A DNA stretch of 64,000 nt. Origin: Streptomyces sp. CB02923 (lineage in GTDB: Bacteria; Actinomycetota; Actinomycetes; Streptomycetales; Streptomycetaceae). Below the pieces are notes generated by a model. That model ran no database searches. It had not been told where the DNA came from and saw only the letters and a program-made list of their open reading frames with translations. The translations under genes and the position numbers were made by a program. This document shows, piece after piece, positions 55,335 to 63,047 of this stretch (positions are counted from its first letter, which is position 1; every line of letters begins with the position of its first letter). The stretch is from the NCBI RefSeq assembly GCF_001905005.1, contig NZ_LWKZ01000024.1, forward strand, positions 615,427 through 679,426, read 5' to 3'.

Positions 55335-55808
55335 TCAGCCCTGGGGTGCGTCGACGAGCAGGTGGATCCCGTCGATGAGTGCTTGCGTCTGCCAGTCGGG
55401 CCAGTCCTGGATCCTGCCCGCGAGGTGCTTGGTGAGCGCGTCCCGGAGCAACGCCACAGCTTCGGTTCCCTTCGGGGTCAGCGAAAGCAGCGTGCTCCGC
55501 CCGTCGTTGGGATCGGGACTGCGCGCGAGCAGCCCCGTGGCTTCGAGCCGGTCGGCATAGCGGCTCGTTCCGGAGCGGTCGATTCCCACCTCGTCGGCCA
55601 GGCGGGCCGCGGTCTGCGGCCCGAGCCGGGCCAAACCGCTGAGCACAGGGTAGGTCTGGCGATCGACCCCGACCGGAGCGGCGTCGAGGACCGCGTCGTA
55701 CAGCGCGCTGCGGTTCCGCCTCAACAGCAACCGTCCCAGTGCTTGCTCCAGATCCCGCGCCAAAGCTATGTCCGCCATGGGGGCATGATACGTGTGGCTC
55801 GCATACAT
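55335..55808 (-). CDS. MarR-family transcriptional regulator
   Basis: A 157-residue winged-helix protein. The recognition region TAARLADEVGIDRSGTSRYADRLEATGLLAR is visible across the middle, followed by the wing SPDPNDGRSTLLSLTPKG. The ATG at 55808 was chosen because GGGAGGACACG precedes it; a second ATG at 55778 is possible. It lies 55 bases downstream of the MFS exporter on the same strand, a common MarR-exporter operon, so it probably represses that exporter through the palindrome at 57451-57477 and may sense the neighbouring pathway's product. Confidence 0.9.
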   Translation of the reverse strand: MYASHTYHAPMADIALARDLEQALGRLLLRRNRSALYDAVLDAAPVGVDRQTYPVLSGLARLGPQTAARLADEVGIDRSGTSRYADRLEATGLLARSPDPNDGRSTLLSLTPKGTEAVALLRDALTKHLAGRIQDWPDWQTQALIDGIHLLVDAPQG

Positions 55809-55863
55809 CGTGTCCTCCCGGGGGCCGCGGCAGAGTCGTTGTCGAGGGGCACGTCGTGGACTC

Positions 55864-57375
55864 CTACCGGCCACCGTTCGCCCCTCCCGCGTGCGCACCG
55901 TCGAGCTGCTCGGGCTGCGCTCCGGCGCGTGGCTCACCGTCGTCGGCGCCGGTCCGTGCACGATCGGACTCCGTCGGCGTCTCCTCCATTGGCGTCGGCT
56001 GGGGAGAACCAGCTGGCAGGAACCAGGCGAGCGCAGCGGCGACGACGCAGATGCCGCTGGAGGTCCACAGCACCGACGTGTAGCCGCCCTCCGTCGGGTG
56101 GCCTGTGCCGCCGAGGTGGGCGGCCAGGACGGCAGCGGTCAGTGCGCTGCCCAGGGAGTAGCCGACGAAGCGGAGCACCTGGAAGAAGCCGATGGCGCTG
56201 CCCGTCTCCCGGGCCGGAACAGACTGCGCGATCAGGCCGGGAATTGCGGCAAAGGTCGTGCCCAGGCCCACACCGAGGATGCCGGTCATCACGAAGGCCT
56301 GCCACAGACTTCCGTGGAAGAGGGCGAAGAAGCCGGAACCGAGTGCCGCGACGAGACAGCCCAGCGTCAACACCGCCCTGATTCCCATGCGGGCCACCAG
56401 GCTCGGCAGGACGCGCGAGCTGGCGAACATGAGGACGGAGAGCGGGATCAGCACGAGCCCGGCCACCAGAGCGGACGCGGAGAACCCGAATCCGCCCGAG
56501 CGCGGGGATTGAACGAACTCCGTCATCCCCGTGAGCACCATGTACATCGCGACACCCAGCACCAGGGCGCAGGCGTCCCCGGACAGCACCGAGGGGTGGC
56601 GCAGCAGCCGCAGCCGGACCAGCGGGCCGGCCGCGCGCAGCTGCTGGACGCTCCAGATCACCAGCAACAGAGCCCCGGCCACCAGCAATCCGGTGATCGC
56701 AGGCGAGCCCCAGCCCCACTCCGAGCCCTGGGACACGCCCACCATCGCGGAGACCAGTGCCAGCGCGAGCAGAACGGCGCCCGGCCAGTCGAGTCGGCCG
56801 GGGTCGTGCCGCTCCCGGCTCGGCGGCACGATCACGGCGACGCACGCCAGGGTCAGGCCGGACACGACGGTCCCGAACCAGTACGCGCCCGAGAGACCCC
56901 ATGTCCCGGCGATCAACCCGCTGATCGGGTATCCGGCGCCCAGGCCTGCCGCGGCCGAGACCGACAGCAGCGCGATCGTCGGCGCCACCTTGGCCTGCGG
57001 CAGGGCGTCCCTGGCCGTCGCGATCGCCAGGGGTGCCAGCCCCAGCCCGACACCTTGCAGCCCACGGCCGACCAGCAGCATTCCCATGCCGTCGGCCAAC
57101 GCGGCCACGACACCGCCCGCGGTGACCACGGCCAGGCCGCCGAGCAGCGTCGCCCGCCGTCCGGGACCGTCCCCGAGCCGGCCCAGCACTGGTGAGCCGA
57201 CCGTTCCGACCAGCAGCGCGACCGTCAGCGACCACTGCGCCGCATTCAGCGACACATCGAAGTCCTGGGCGACAGTGGGGATGAGCGGGGCACCGAACGA
57301 GCTGACGATGCTCGAAACCAGCGTGGCCAGTACGAGAACCGGCCCGATCAGTGCGCTGCGACGCACCCCGCTCAT
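55864..57375 (-). CDS. MFS drug exporter, DHA2-like (14-helix) type
   Basis: A 503-residue transporter with about 14 helices. Motif A in the first half is GRLGDGPGRRATLL, and motif C-like LQGVGLGLAPLAIATARDA lies in helix 5, both typical of drug/proton antiporters. A soluble Pro/Glu-rich tail ends the protein. The ATG at 57375 (MSGVRRSALIGP) has GAGG upstream; a longer reading from 57459 would overlap the putative operator and is less likely. Inside the IS-bounded block and next to a MarR gene, it probably exports the product of the NRPS-PKS operon. Confidence 0.88.
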   Translation of the reverse strand: MSGVRRSALIGPVLVLATLVSSIVSSFGAPLIPTVAQDFDVSLNAAQWSLTVALLVGTVGSPVLGRLGDGPGRRATLLGGLAVVTAGGVVAALADGMGMLLVGRGLQGVGLGLAPLAIATARDALPQAKVAPTIALLSVSAAAGLGAGYPISGLIAGTWGLSGAYWFGTVVSGLTLACVAVIVPPSRERHDPGRLDWPGAVLLALALVSAMVGVSQGSEWGWGSPAITGLLVAGALLLVIWSVQQLRAAGPLVRLRLLRHPSVLSGDACALVLGVAMYMVLTGMTEFVQSPRSGGFGFSASALVAGLVLIPLSVLMFASSRVLPSLVARMGIRAVLTLGCLVAALGSGFFALFHGSLWQAFVMTGILGVGLGTTFAAIPGLIAQSVPARETGSAIGFFQVLRFVGYSLGSALTAAVLAAHLGGTGHPTEGGYTSVLWTSSGICVVAAALAWFLPAGSPQPTPMEETPTESDRARTGADDGEPRAGAQPEQLDGAHAGGANGGR

Positions 57376-57450
57376 CACCGGACCTCGGAGTGGGGCCGTC
57401 GTGTGCCGAGCAATGCCATGGTGTCGCCGCCCATCAGATCTCCCCTGAAA

Positions 57451-57477
57451 AAACTGCATGCAATTCGCACGCAGTTT
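57451..57477. promoter_or_regulatory. Candidate MarR operator
   Basis: AAACTGCATGC, spacer AATTC, GCACGCAGTTT: 11-base arms with one mismatch. It lies 76 bases upstream of the exporter start, on the promoter side of the MFS-MarR operon, and fits the size of MarR sites. Confidence 0.55.
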
Positions 57478-57577
57478 CCCACTGTACGCCCACTCGCCCG
57501 CCCACTGAAGGTCTGGCGGCCGGTCGACATGACCGGAGTGCGCGACCCCGGGTTTCCCGGTCCGGATGCGCCGCCGC

Positions 57578-58864
57578 TGTCCGAGGCTTGATCACACATG
57601 TGAGAAACGCTCCTGACCTGCAGCGATAGGACTTACTGAGGGCCCTGTTGGCTGCGAGGAAAGAAGCACTTCCGAGGTGAAGAAGCGCATCGGGCCCTAC
57701 CCGTCTGTCCGCGTCGAGGGCGGCGGTCGTGGAGTGGTCTCCCGGGCCGGAGCCGTGCTGCTGGTGGAATCGGTCCGCAAGAGCGGTCTGGATACGGCGA
57801 TATCGGCGGCGCCGGCGCCGTGGCGACGGCCACAGGCGGTGCACGATCCGGGCAAGATCCTGCTGGATGTGGCGCTGGCGGTCGCGCTGGGCGGGGACTG
57901 CCTGGCCAATGTCGCCATGCTGCGGGCCGAGCCGGCCGTGTTCGGGCCGGTGGCCTGCGACCCGACGGTCTCCCGGCTGATGGACAAGCTTGCATCGGGC
58001 GGGGAGCGGGCCCTTGTGGCGATCCGCATGGCCCGTGCCGAAGTCCGCGAACATGTCCGGCGGTTGGCCGGTGAGGCGGCGCCGGACGCCGACGGGCAGG
58101 TGATCGTGGACCTGGACGGCGTCCTCGTCCTGGCACACTCCGAGAAGCAGGACGCCACCGCGACCTGGAAGAAGACCTTCGGCCACCACCCGCTGACGGG
58201 ATTCGTCGACCATGGCCGGGGCGGGTCCGGCGAACCCGACGGCGAGGTCCGCGACGGCGCCTGGGTCACCGAACTGGCCGGCGACTGCCTGACCGGCTGG
58301 CCCAAGGGGCTGCGGCTGATCGTGCGCGAGGAACGGCCGCATCCCGGCGCCCAGTTGCGCTTCGCCGACGCCGACGGGATGCGGCTGACGCGCTTCGCCA
58401 CCAACACCATCCACACGCCGATCGCGGAACTGGAGCTGCGTCACCGTCAGCGGGCACGTGCCGAGGACCGTATCCGCGCCGCCCGCGCCACCGGCCTGCG
58501 CAACCTGCCCCTGCGCGATGCGGCGCAGAACCAGATCTGGCTGGAGATCGTGCAGATCGCCCTCGACCTGCCGGCCTGGATGCCGATGCTCGCCATGACC
58601 GGCAACGCCCGCCTGTGGGAGCCCCGCCGCCTGCGACTGAGGCTGTTTTCCGCCGCCGCCCAGCTCGTCAGCACCGGCCGCCGCCGCATCCCCCGTCTCG
58701 CCAAGCACTGGCCATGGACCGACGTGATCACCGATGCCCCGGACCGGCTCCACGCTCTCCCAAACCCTGGCTGACCTGCACGTTCCCGCCCCTGTGAGCA
58801 GCTCCACCCGCCGGAGCAGTGGAACCCGGCGCCCACCCGACGCGACAGCCGGGCCACCAGCATG
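57578..58864 (+). mobile_element. IS1380-family element, second (right) copy, defective
   Basis: Bounds are set by similarity to the 43.7-kb copy: both share the CCRAGGCTTGATCA left flank and the GAGCAGTGGAACCCGGCG block after the transposase. The two copies have the same orientation and bracket about 13 kb. True terminal repeats and target duplication could not be placed by eye. Confidence 0.65.
57677..58774 (+). CDS. IS1380-family transposase, probably internally deleted
   Basis: A 365-residue transposase with the family's N-terminal VKKRIGPYPSVRVEGGG and a DDE-type strand VIVDLDGVLVLAHSEK near 135-150. The later block is WPKGLRLIVREERPHPGAQLRF and the C-terminal block is IWLEIVQIALDLPAWMPMLAM. 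After DHGRGGSGEP the sequence jumps to a segment that normally lies about 95 residues later; family members are about 460 residues. The missing part should contain a catalytic Asp, so activity is doubtful although the frame is intact. The GTG start at 57677 follows CGAGGTGA in a weak context. Confidence 0.82.
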   Translation: MKKRIGPYPSVRVEGGGRGVVSRAGAVLLVESVRKSGLDTAISAAPAPWRRPQAVHDPGKILLDVALAVALGGDCLANVAMLRAEPAVFGPVACDPTVSRLMDKLASGGERALVAIRMARAEVREHVRRLAGEAAPDADGQVIVDLDGVLVLAHSEKQDATATWKKTFGHHPLTGFVDHGRGGSGEPDGEVRDGAWVTELAGDCLTGWPKGLRLIVREERPHPGAQLRFADADGMRLTRFATNTIHTPIAELELRHRQRARAEDRIRAARATGLRNLPLRDAAQNQIWLEIVQIALDLPAWMPMLAMTGNARLWEPRRLRLRLFSAAAQLVSTGRRRIPRLAKHWPWTDVITDAPDRLHALPNPG

Positions 58865-58899
58865 CCCACAAGCCGAAATCTCCGCTCTGAACGAGCAGA

Positions 58900-58929
58900 A
58901 AGGGTCCGTCAGCTTGCTGACGGACCCTT
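58900..58929. terminator. Strong hairpin terminator
   Basis: AAGGGTCCGTCAGC, TT, GCTGACGGACCCTT: 14-base perfect arms followed by ATGC. It stands just beyond the IS1380 similarity and probably terminates a lost or displaced gene. Confidence 0.8.
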
Positions 58930-59122
58930 ATGCAAGATCCAGGTTAGGGCGTTTCTGATGGATCTCCGTGGAGGACGGAGCGGCGTTCGGTGCGTGCGCG
59001 TGGCGGCCCCCTGCGCGAAGAGCTTGGGGGAGTGTCGGGCGTCGCGATGCCGCGGAGATCCGTCACAAGCGCCGTGACTCTCGCTGTGCTGCCGGGCCGG
59101 AGGCGCTGAGCATTTTCCCACC

Positions 59123-59365
59123 TCAGGTTGGGGCGTGACGAAGGTCGGGGATGGTCTTCACGGTGGCTGTGACCCGGTTGGTGCTACAGCGGAGTTTCCG
59201 CGGGAGGCGCCAGCCCTTCAGGGCGGCCATTTGCTCGTCGAGGCAGCGGATCCTGGCGTGGGTGCTGTTGTGCCGGCGTTGCCGCAGGTTGAGGCGCAGG
59301 CCGCGGAAGGGCAGCCGGATGATGCCGTCGGCGCCTTGATACGCCTTGTCCGCCCAGGACTTCAC
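59123..59365 (-). pseudogene. IS5-family transposase C-terminal fragment
   Basis: About 80 codons on the minus strand read VKSWADKAYQGADG, then HARIRCLDEQMAALKGW and LPRKLRCSTNRVTATV, the C-terminal end of IS5-type DDE transposases (the late Glu of the catalytic triad lies in the LDEQ segment). The preceding in-frame 58 codons (59366-59539) are not transposase-like, so the open frame is a chance fusion at a truncation point. No ends or partner fragment were found nearby. Confidence 0.75.
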
Positions 59366-59569
59366 CTCCGCGTCGCGGGGCGTAGCCACCGGCAGCACCC
59401 TTGTCGTGGCGAGCGCCGGGAACGGTGGGTGGGGCGACAGCAGCCGGTCTGCCGCATCGGCGATGGCCTGCCACGCCGAGCCGGGCTCGTCGGACATGGC
59501 GGCGCCGGCCCGGCTGGGAGCTGCCGCGGAGCTGCGCACCGACCGGTGAGCGGTCGGTGCGGACCCGGT
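59366..59569. other. Non-coding stretch between the IS5 fragment and the monooxygenase
   Basis: About 200 bases with no supported gene. Nothing structured was seen apart from the short repeat GGTGAGCGGTCGGTG near 59545. Confidence 0.4.
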
Positions 59570-60712
59570 CTACCGGTTCGCGGCTTCGCGAGAGGCGGTC
59601 CGGTTCGTGCGACCGACCGCGCGGCCCACCGCGTTGCGCACCGCGAGGCCCGGCCGGGTGCGGGGCACCATCAGCCTGGAGAGCGGACCGACGCGTCGCT
59701 GCCGCGGGCCTACCTCGCGGCGGAGCCGCGACTCGTAGGCGGCGAAGGCGCGGGCGTGGTCACCGGGATGGGCGGCGAGCTCTTCTGCGAGGGCGTACGC
59801 GCCCGCCATCGCCATGCTGGACCCGTCACCCAGCAGGGCTGTCGCCGCCGCCGCGTCCCCGAGCAGTACGACCCGTCCGCGGGACCACGAGGGCACCCGG
59901 ACGGTGGTCAGGGGGTCGAAGAACGGAGCCGGGTGGTCGAGGAACGCCGCCACGAGTTCCGGTGCCCGCCACCGCACGTCGGCGTAGGCGTCGGCCACGG
60001 TCTGCTTGTGCAGGGCGGTGTTCTTGCGGTCGTGGGGCGCCGGCTGTGCGGCCCGGAAGGTGAAGATCGCGAGCGGGGTGGTCCGCGAGGGGTGGAGGAC
60101 CAGCATCCGGTTCGGCACGGTCAGCATCGTCATCTCGCTCGGGTCCTCGATGGCATCGGGTTCCAGCGGGACGGTCGCGCCGTACAGGCCCAGGTCGCTC
60201 GCGAACTGCCGCTCGGGTCCGAAGACCAGGCGCCGTACGGTGGAGTGCATCCCGTCGGCACCGACGACCAAGTCGAAGCGCCGTGGCGCGGACCTCCGGA
60301 AGGTGACGTCCACCCCGCTTTCATCCTGGTCGAGAGCGGTGACCGTGTCGTCGAACAAGAACTCGGCCTCTCTCCGCGCCGACCGGTGGAGCACCTCGGA
60401 CAGGTCGGCTCGGGTCACCTCGACCGTCGGCGCCTTGTCCGAGGTGAGCGGGAGGTGCAGGATTCGCCTGCCGTCGGGGTCGAGCAGGGTCAGCGACCGA
60501 TTGCGGGTGGCGAGCTCGCGGAGCTGCGGGAGGATGCCCATGCGCTCGGCGACCGGGATCGCGGGCCCCTTCACGACGATCGCGCTACCACCGGAGCGCA
60601 GTTGCCGGGCGTGCTCGACGACCGTCGGCCGGTATCCATTGCGGGAGAGCCAGTACGCGAGTGCGGGCCCTGCGATTCCGGCACCGACTATCAGCACCTC
60701 GGGCTTCTTCAT
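59570..60712 (-). CDS. FAD-dependent aromatic/antibiotic monooxygenase (PHBH/TetX type)
   Basis: A 380-residue class A flavoprotein monooxygenase: VLIVGAGIAGPALAYWLSRNG FAD loop at the N-terminus split by a Pro, the DG motif in VVGADGMHSTVRR near 150, and the GD motif VVLLGDAAAATALLGDG near 285. The family includes TetX and many polyketide or aromatic hydroxylases. It is transcribed divergently from an ArsR-like gene and two strong inverted repeats lie in the gap, so it is probably the regulated target. It may be a detoxification gene rather than part of the nearby biosynthetic clusters. Confidence 0.9.
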   Translation of the reverse strand: MKKPEVLIVGAGIAGPALAYWLSRNGYRPTVVEHARQLRSGGSAIVVKGPAIPVAERMGILPQLRELATRNRSLTLLDPDGRRILHLPLTSDKAPTVEVTRADLSEVLHRSARREAEFLFDDTVTALDQDESGVDVTFRRSAPRRFDLVVGADGMHSTVRRLVFGPERQFASDLGLYGATVPLEPDAIEDPSEMTMLTVPNRMLVLHPSRTTPLAIFTFRAAQPAPHDRKNTALHKQTVADAYADVRWRAPELVAAFLDHPAPFFDPLTTVRVPSWSRGRVVLLGDAAAATALLGDGSSMAMAGAYALAEELAAHPGDHARAFAAYESRLRREVGPRQRRVGPLSRLMVPRTRPGLAVRNAVGRAVGRTNRTASREAANR

Positions 60713-60806
60713 GACGATGACCTCTCGGAGTGTCGATGACCAGGTCCCCGGCGAGTGCCGGGCCGGGTCTGAGGGCGCGGCGGCACGGGACGGTGCAACC
60801 GGACCA

Positions 60807-60828
60807 AGGTACGAAGAATTTCGTACCT
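60807..60828. promoter_or_regulatory. Inverted repeat, candidate ArsR-type operator 1
   Basis: AGGTACGAA, spacer GAAT, TTCGTACCT: 9-base perfect arms, 95 bases upstream of the monooxygenase start. It shares AGGTACGA/TCGTACCT with operator 2. Confidence 0.7.
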
Positions 60829-60840
60829 CAGGGAAGCATG

Positions 60841-60874
60841 CCCTTCAGGTACGATGCAAGTCGTACCTGAAGGG
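60841..60874. promoter_or_regulatory. Inverted repeat, candidate ArsR-type operator 2
   Basis: CCCTTCAGGTACGA, spacer TGCAAG, TCGTACCTGAAGGG: 14-base perfect arms ending 8 bases before the regulator's GTG. Occupancy would block its own ribosome binding site or promoter, implying autorepression. Confidence 0.75.
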
Positions 60875-60882
60875 GGTGCCGT

Positions 60883-61218
60883 GTGACCGGGAAGAACCTG
60901 GCCGGCCCGGAGACCGATGCGCTCGACCTGGGTGAGGTGTTTCGCGCCCTCGCCGATAAGCACCGCCGTTCGGTGATGACGGAGCTGGCCGCCGACCGCA
61001 GCGACAGCGAGCGGGGCTGCAACTCGTTCGATCTTCCGGTCTCGAAGCAGACCCAGACCCACCACTTCCGGGTCCTGCGCGAGGCAGGTCTCATCGACGA
61101 GATCGACTACGGCAACCGCAAGGGCATCCGACTGCGACGCGCGGACATCGAGAAGAGATTCCCCGGGCTGCTCGCGCTCCTGGGAGCAGAGCCCCCGGCC
61201 GACACCGCTCCTCTCTGA
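60883..61218 (+). CDS. ArsR-family helix-turn-helix repressor
   Basis: A 111-residue winged-helix protein: LGEVFRALADKHRRSVMTELA opens the fold, and the recognition helix is in LPVSKQTQTHHFRVLREAGLI with the wing DYGNRKGIRLRR. No metal-binding ELCVCDL motif is present, so it is a non-metal ArsR member. The GTG at 60883 is preceded by GAAGGGGGTGCC, which overlaps operator 2. Divergent from the monooxygenase, which it likely controls along with itself. Confidence 0.9.
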   Translation: MTGKNLAGPETDALDLGEVFRALADKHRRSVMTELAADRSDSERGCNSFDLPVSKQTQTHHFRVLREAGLIDEIDYGNRKGIRLRRADIEKRFPGLLALLGAEPPADTAPL

Positions 61219-61612
61219 GCACACCGGAGGGCAGTCCGAGTCGGCCCTGAGCCACGAGCTCGACCGAATCCAGCTCGCGCCGCTCGCAGGGAGCCGAGCA
61301 CGACGCGGGCACGAATGGGACCGGTGTCGCTTCGGCCACCGTCCCGCGCTCGTGATCGGCGCCGAGCACTTCCGCCCTGCTCGACGACCTGACACGTACC
61401 GAGGCCCCGGGCGAGCTCGTCCCCTGCCCGCACAGCTTGTTGCTGTGGCTCACGAGGTGCTCGACGGCGCCGGCGGCCCGTTGTGGGACGGCTACCGGGC
61501 CACCGATCCACGCGATCCGTGAAGCGAAGAGCCAGGCGCCTGACATCGCCGGCGCACTGCAGCCTTCCGCGCACCTCGGCGGGGAGCCGCCGGGCGGGCG
61601 CGGCCTGACCGG
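61219..61612. other. Non-coding or decayed region between ArsR and LuxR genes
   Basis: About 390 bases. Short open frames on both strands show no recognisable motif, no convincing ribosome binding site and inconsistent reading, so none is called. It may be debris of a lost gene. Confidence 0.4.
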
Positions 61613-62653
61613 TCAGGCCGCTCCTTCTTGTGGCAGGCCGTCGTCGCCTGCCGAATCGCCGAGCCAGCCCCTGCGGCTCAGTTCGAGAGCCGCCTGGAAG
61701 CGGGTCTGTACGCCCAGCCGGTCGAGCAGGGTGGAGATCAGTCGGCTGAGGGTCCGTGAGGAGACGCCCACCCGGCGCGCGATGGTCTCGTCCTTCATGC
61801 CTTCGGCGAGCATCCGGATCACCGCTTCCTCCACCGCGCTCAGCCGCTGGGACGAGGCGCCCTCCGCGGCGTGCGACCCGGCGGCGGAAGCGGCCATCCA
61901 GCAGTGGTCGTACGCGGCGCGCAGGGCGGGCACCAGCTCGGTGCCGTGCACGGCCCAGAAGCCCTGCGCGCTGTTCTCCGGGTCCACCGGGACGAGCGCG
62001 AGGTCCCAGTCGATGATCAGCATGCGCTGGGGCAGGTGGGAGGCGACACGTACCTGGGCACCCGCGTGGGCCAGTTCCTGCACATGGCCCGACACCAGGC
62101 GGTCGCCCGCCTGCTGGTGCAGGAAGAGGGCGCGGACGGCGACACCCGAACTCAGCATGCCCAGGCACCGCAGGAGCATCTCGTCCATGGACGCGGCCGA
62201 GGGCGTGGGGCCTCCGTGCATCAGCCAGACCTCCTGCCGTGCGACGTCGGCCGCGCGGTCCAGGAAGGACTCCTCGTGCTCGGTGGTGGGAATCGCTTCG
62301 ACGGCCAGCGTACGGGCCGGGGACGGCCGGACGCCCAGGTAGTCCCGCGCGACGGAGACCATGGCCTCACGGGTGTGCGCCAGTTGCTCCTGGTGCCGGG
62401 CGAGCTGCTGTCCCTCCTGCGCGAACAACCGGCTCAGCGCGACCTCCGGCGCCACGACGGCGTACCCGCTGGGCTTGCGGGGAGCGGGGCGTAACAGCCC
62501 GACGCCCTCCAGACTGTCCGCGGCCTCCTCGATCTCCTCTTCCACGGCGCCCAGCAGGACGGCGGCCTCACTCGTCGTCCAGCTTCCCTGCTGTAACGCG
62601 AGTTCGTAGAGCCGCTGCCGCAGCTCCTCGGGGGTCGGGTTTCCCCTCACCAT
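61613..62653 (-). CDS. LuxR-type regulator with an N-terminal TrmB-like domain
   Basis: A 346-residue regulator. An N-terminal winged-helix-like part (ELRQRLYELALQQGSWTTSEAAVLLG, then EEADSLEGVGLL-like) resembles TrmB-type sensors. A middle domain (about 100-265) is of unknown ligand specificity. The C-terminal GerE helix-turn-helix is LSAVEEAVIRMLAEGMKDETIARRVGVSSRTL. No receiver domain. The ATG at 62653 has GGAGCGAGG directly upstream; a TTG at 62671 is less likely. It is divergent from the oxidoreductase at 63048 and could control that gene or a cluster beyond the window. Confidence 0.88.
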   Translation of the reverse strand: MVRGNPTPEELRQRLYELALQQGSWTTSEAAVLLGAVEEEIEEAADSLEGVGLLRPAPRKPSGYAVVAPEVALSRLFAQEGQQLARHQEQLAHTREAMVSVARDYLGVRPSPARTLAVEAIPTTEHEESFLDRAADVARQEVWLMHGGPTPSAASMDEMLLRCLGMLSSGVAVRALFLHQQAGDRLVSGHVQELAHAGAQVRVASHLPQRMLIIDWDLALVPVDPENSAQGFWAVHGTELVPALRAAYDHCWMAASAAGSHAAEGASSQRLSAVEEAVIRMLAEGMKDETIARRVGVSSRTLSRLISTLLDRLGVQTRFQAALELSRRGWLGDSAGDDGLPQEGAA

Positions 62654-63047
62654 CCTCGCTCCGTTCCACAATCACGGCCCACCCCGGACAGTGGGGGACG
62701 GACTCAGCAAGCGATCATGACCCGAATGGAACCTTTCATGGCACACACATTCAGACAAGGCAGGATCCAGACACGTTCATGTTGAATTGCAAACAACAAT
62801 GCGTAATACGCTATTTCGCTTCTATGAATTGCCGTTGGCAACTGTTAACCTGCCCAGCCGCTCCGGGTGAGACGCACGGTATATCTGGCGGCCTGGCGCC
62901 ATGGCTGATCCCCGTAGGCGAAAGCCCTGCTCGCCTCCCCCGGCAGCCAGAACAATGCGGGGATCCATCGCCGCTCACGGCGACACGGGCGGGCTCGACC
63001 CTGCCGTGGCGCCGCACCAGGAAGTCAACTACGGAAGGGCTGTACCT
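62654..63047. promoter_or_regulatory. Divergent promoter region with an AT-rich core
   Basis: About 390 bases between the LuxR-type gene and the oxidoreductase. The stretch 62740-62860 is strikingly AT-rich for this genome and includes the small palindrome GCGTA-A-TACGC near 62799. It is a likely site of divergent promoters. No gene seen. Confidence 0.5.

Noticed and set aside
57375..57459. Longer start for the MFS exporter at 57459
   Set aside because: The added 28 residues are not membrane-like, overlap the palindrome at 57451-57477, and the ATG at 57375 has its own ribosome binding site.
61091..61546. Open frame of 151 codons on the minus strand
   Set aside because: Overlaps the ArsR gene antisense, shows no motif and has no ribosome binding site.
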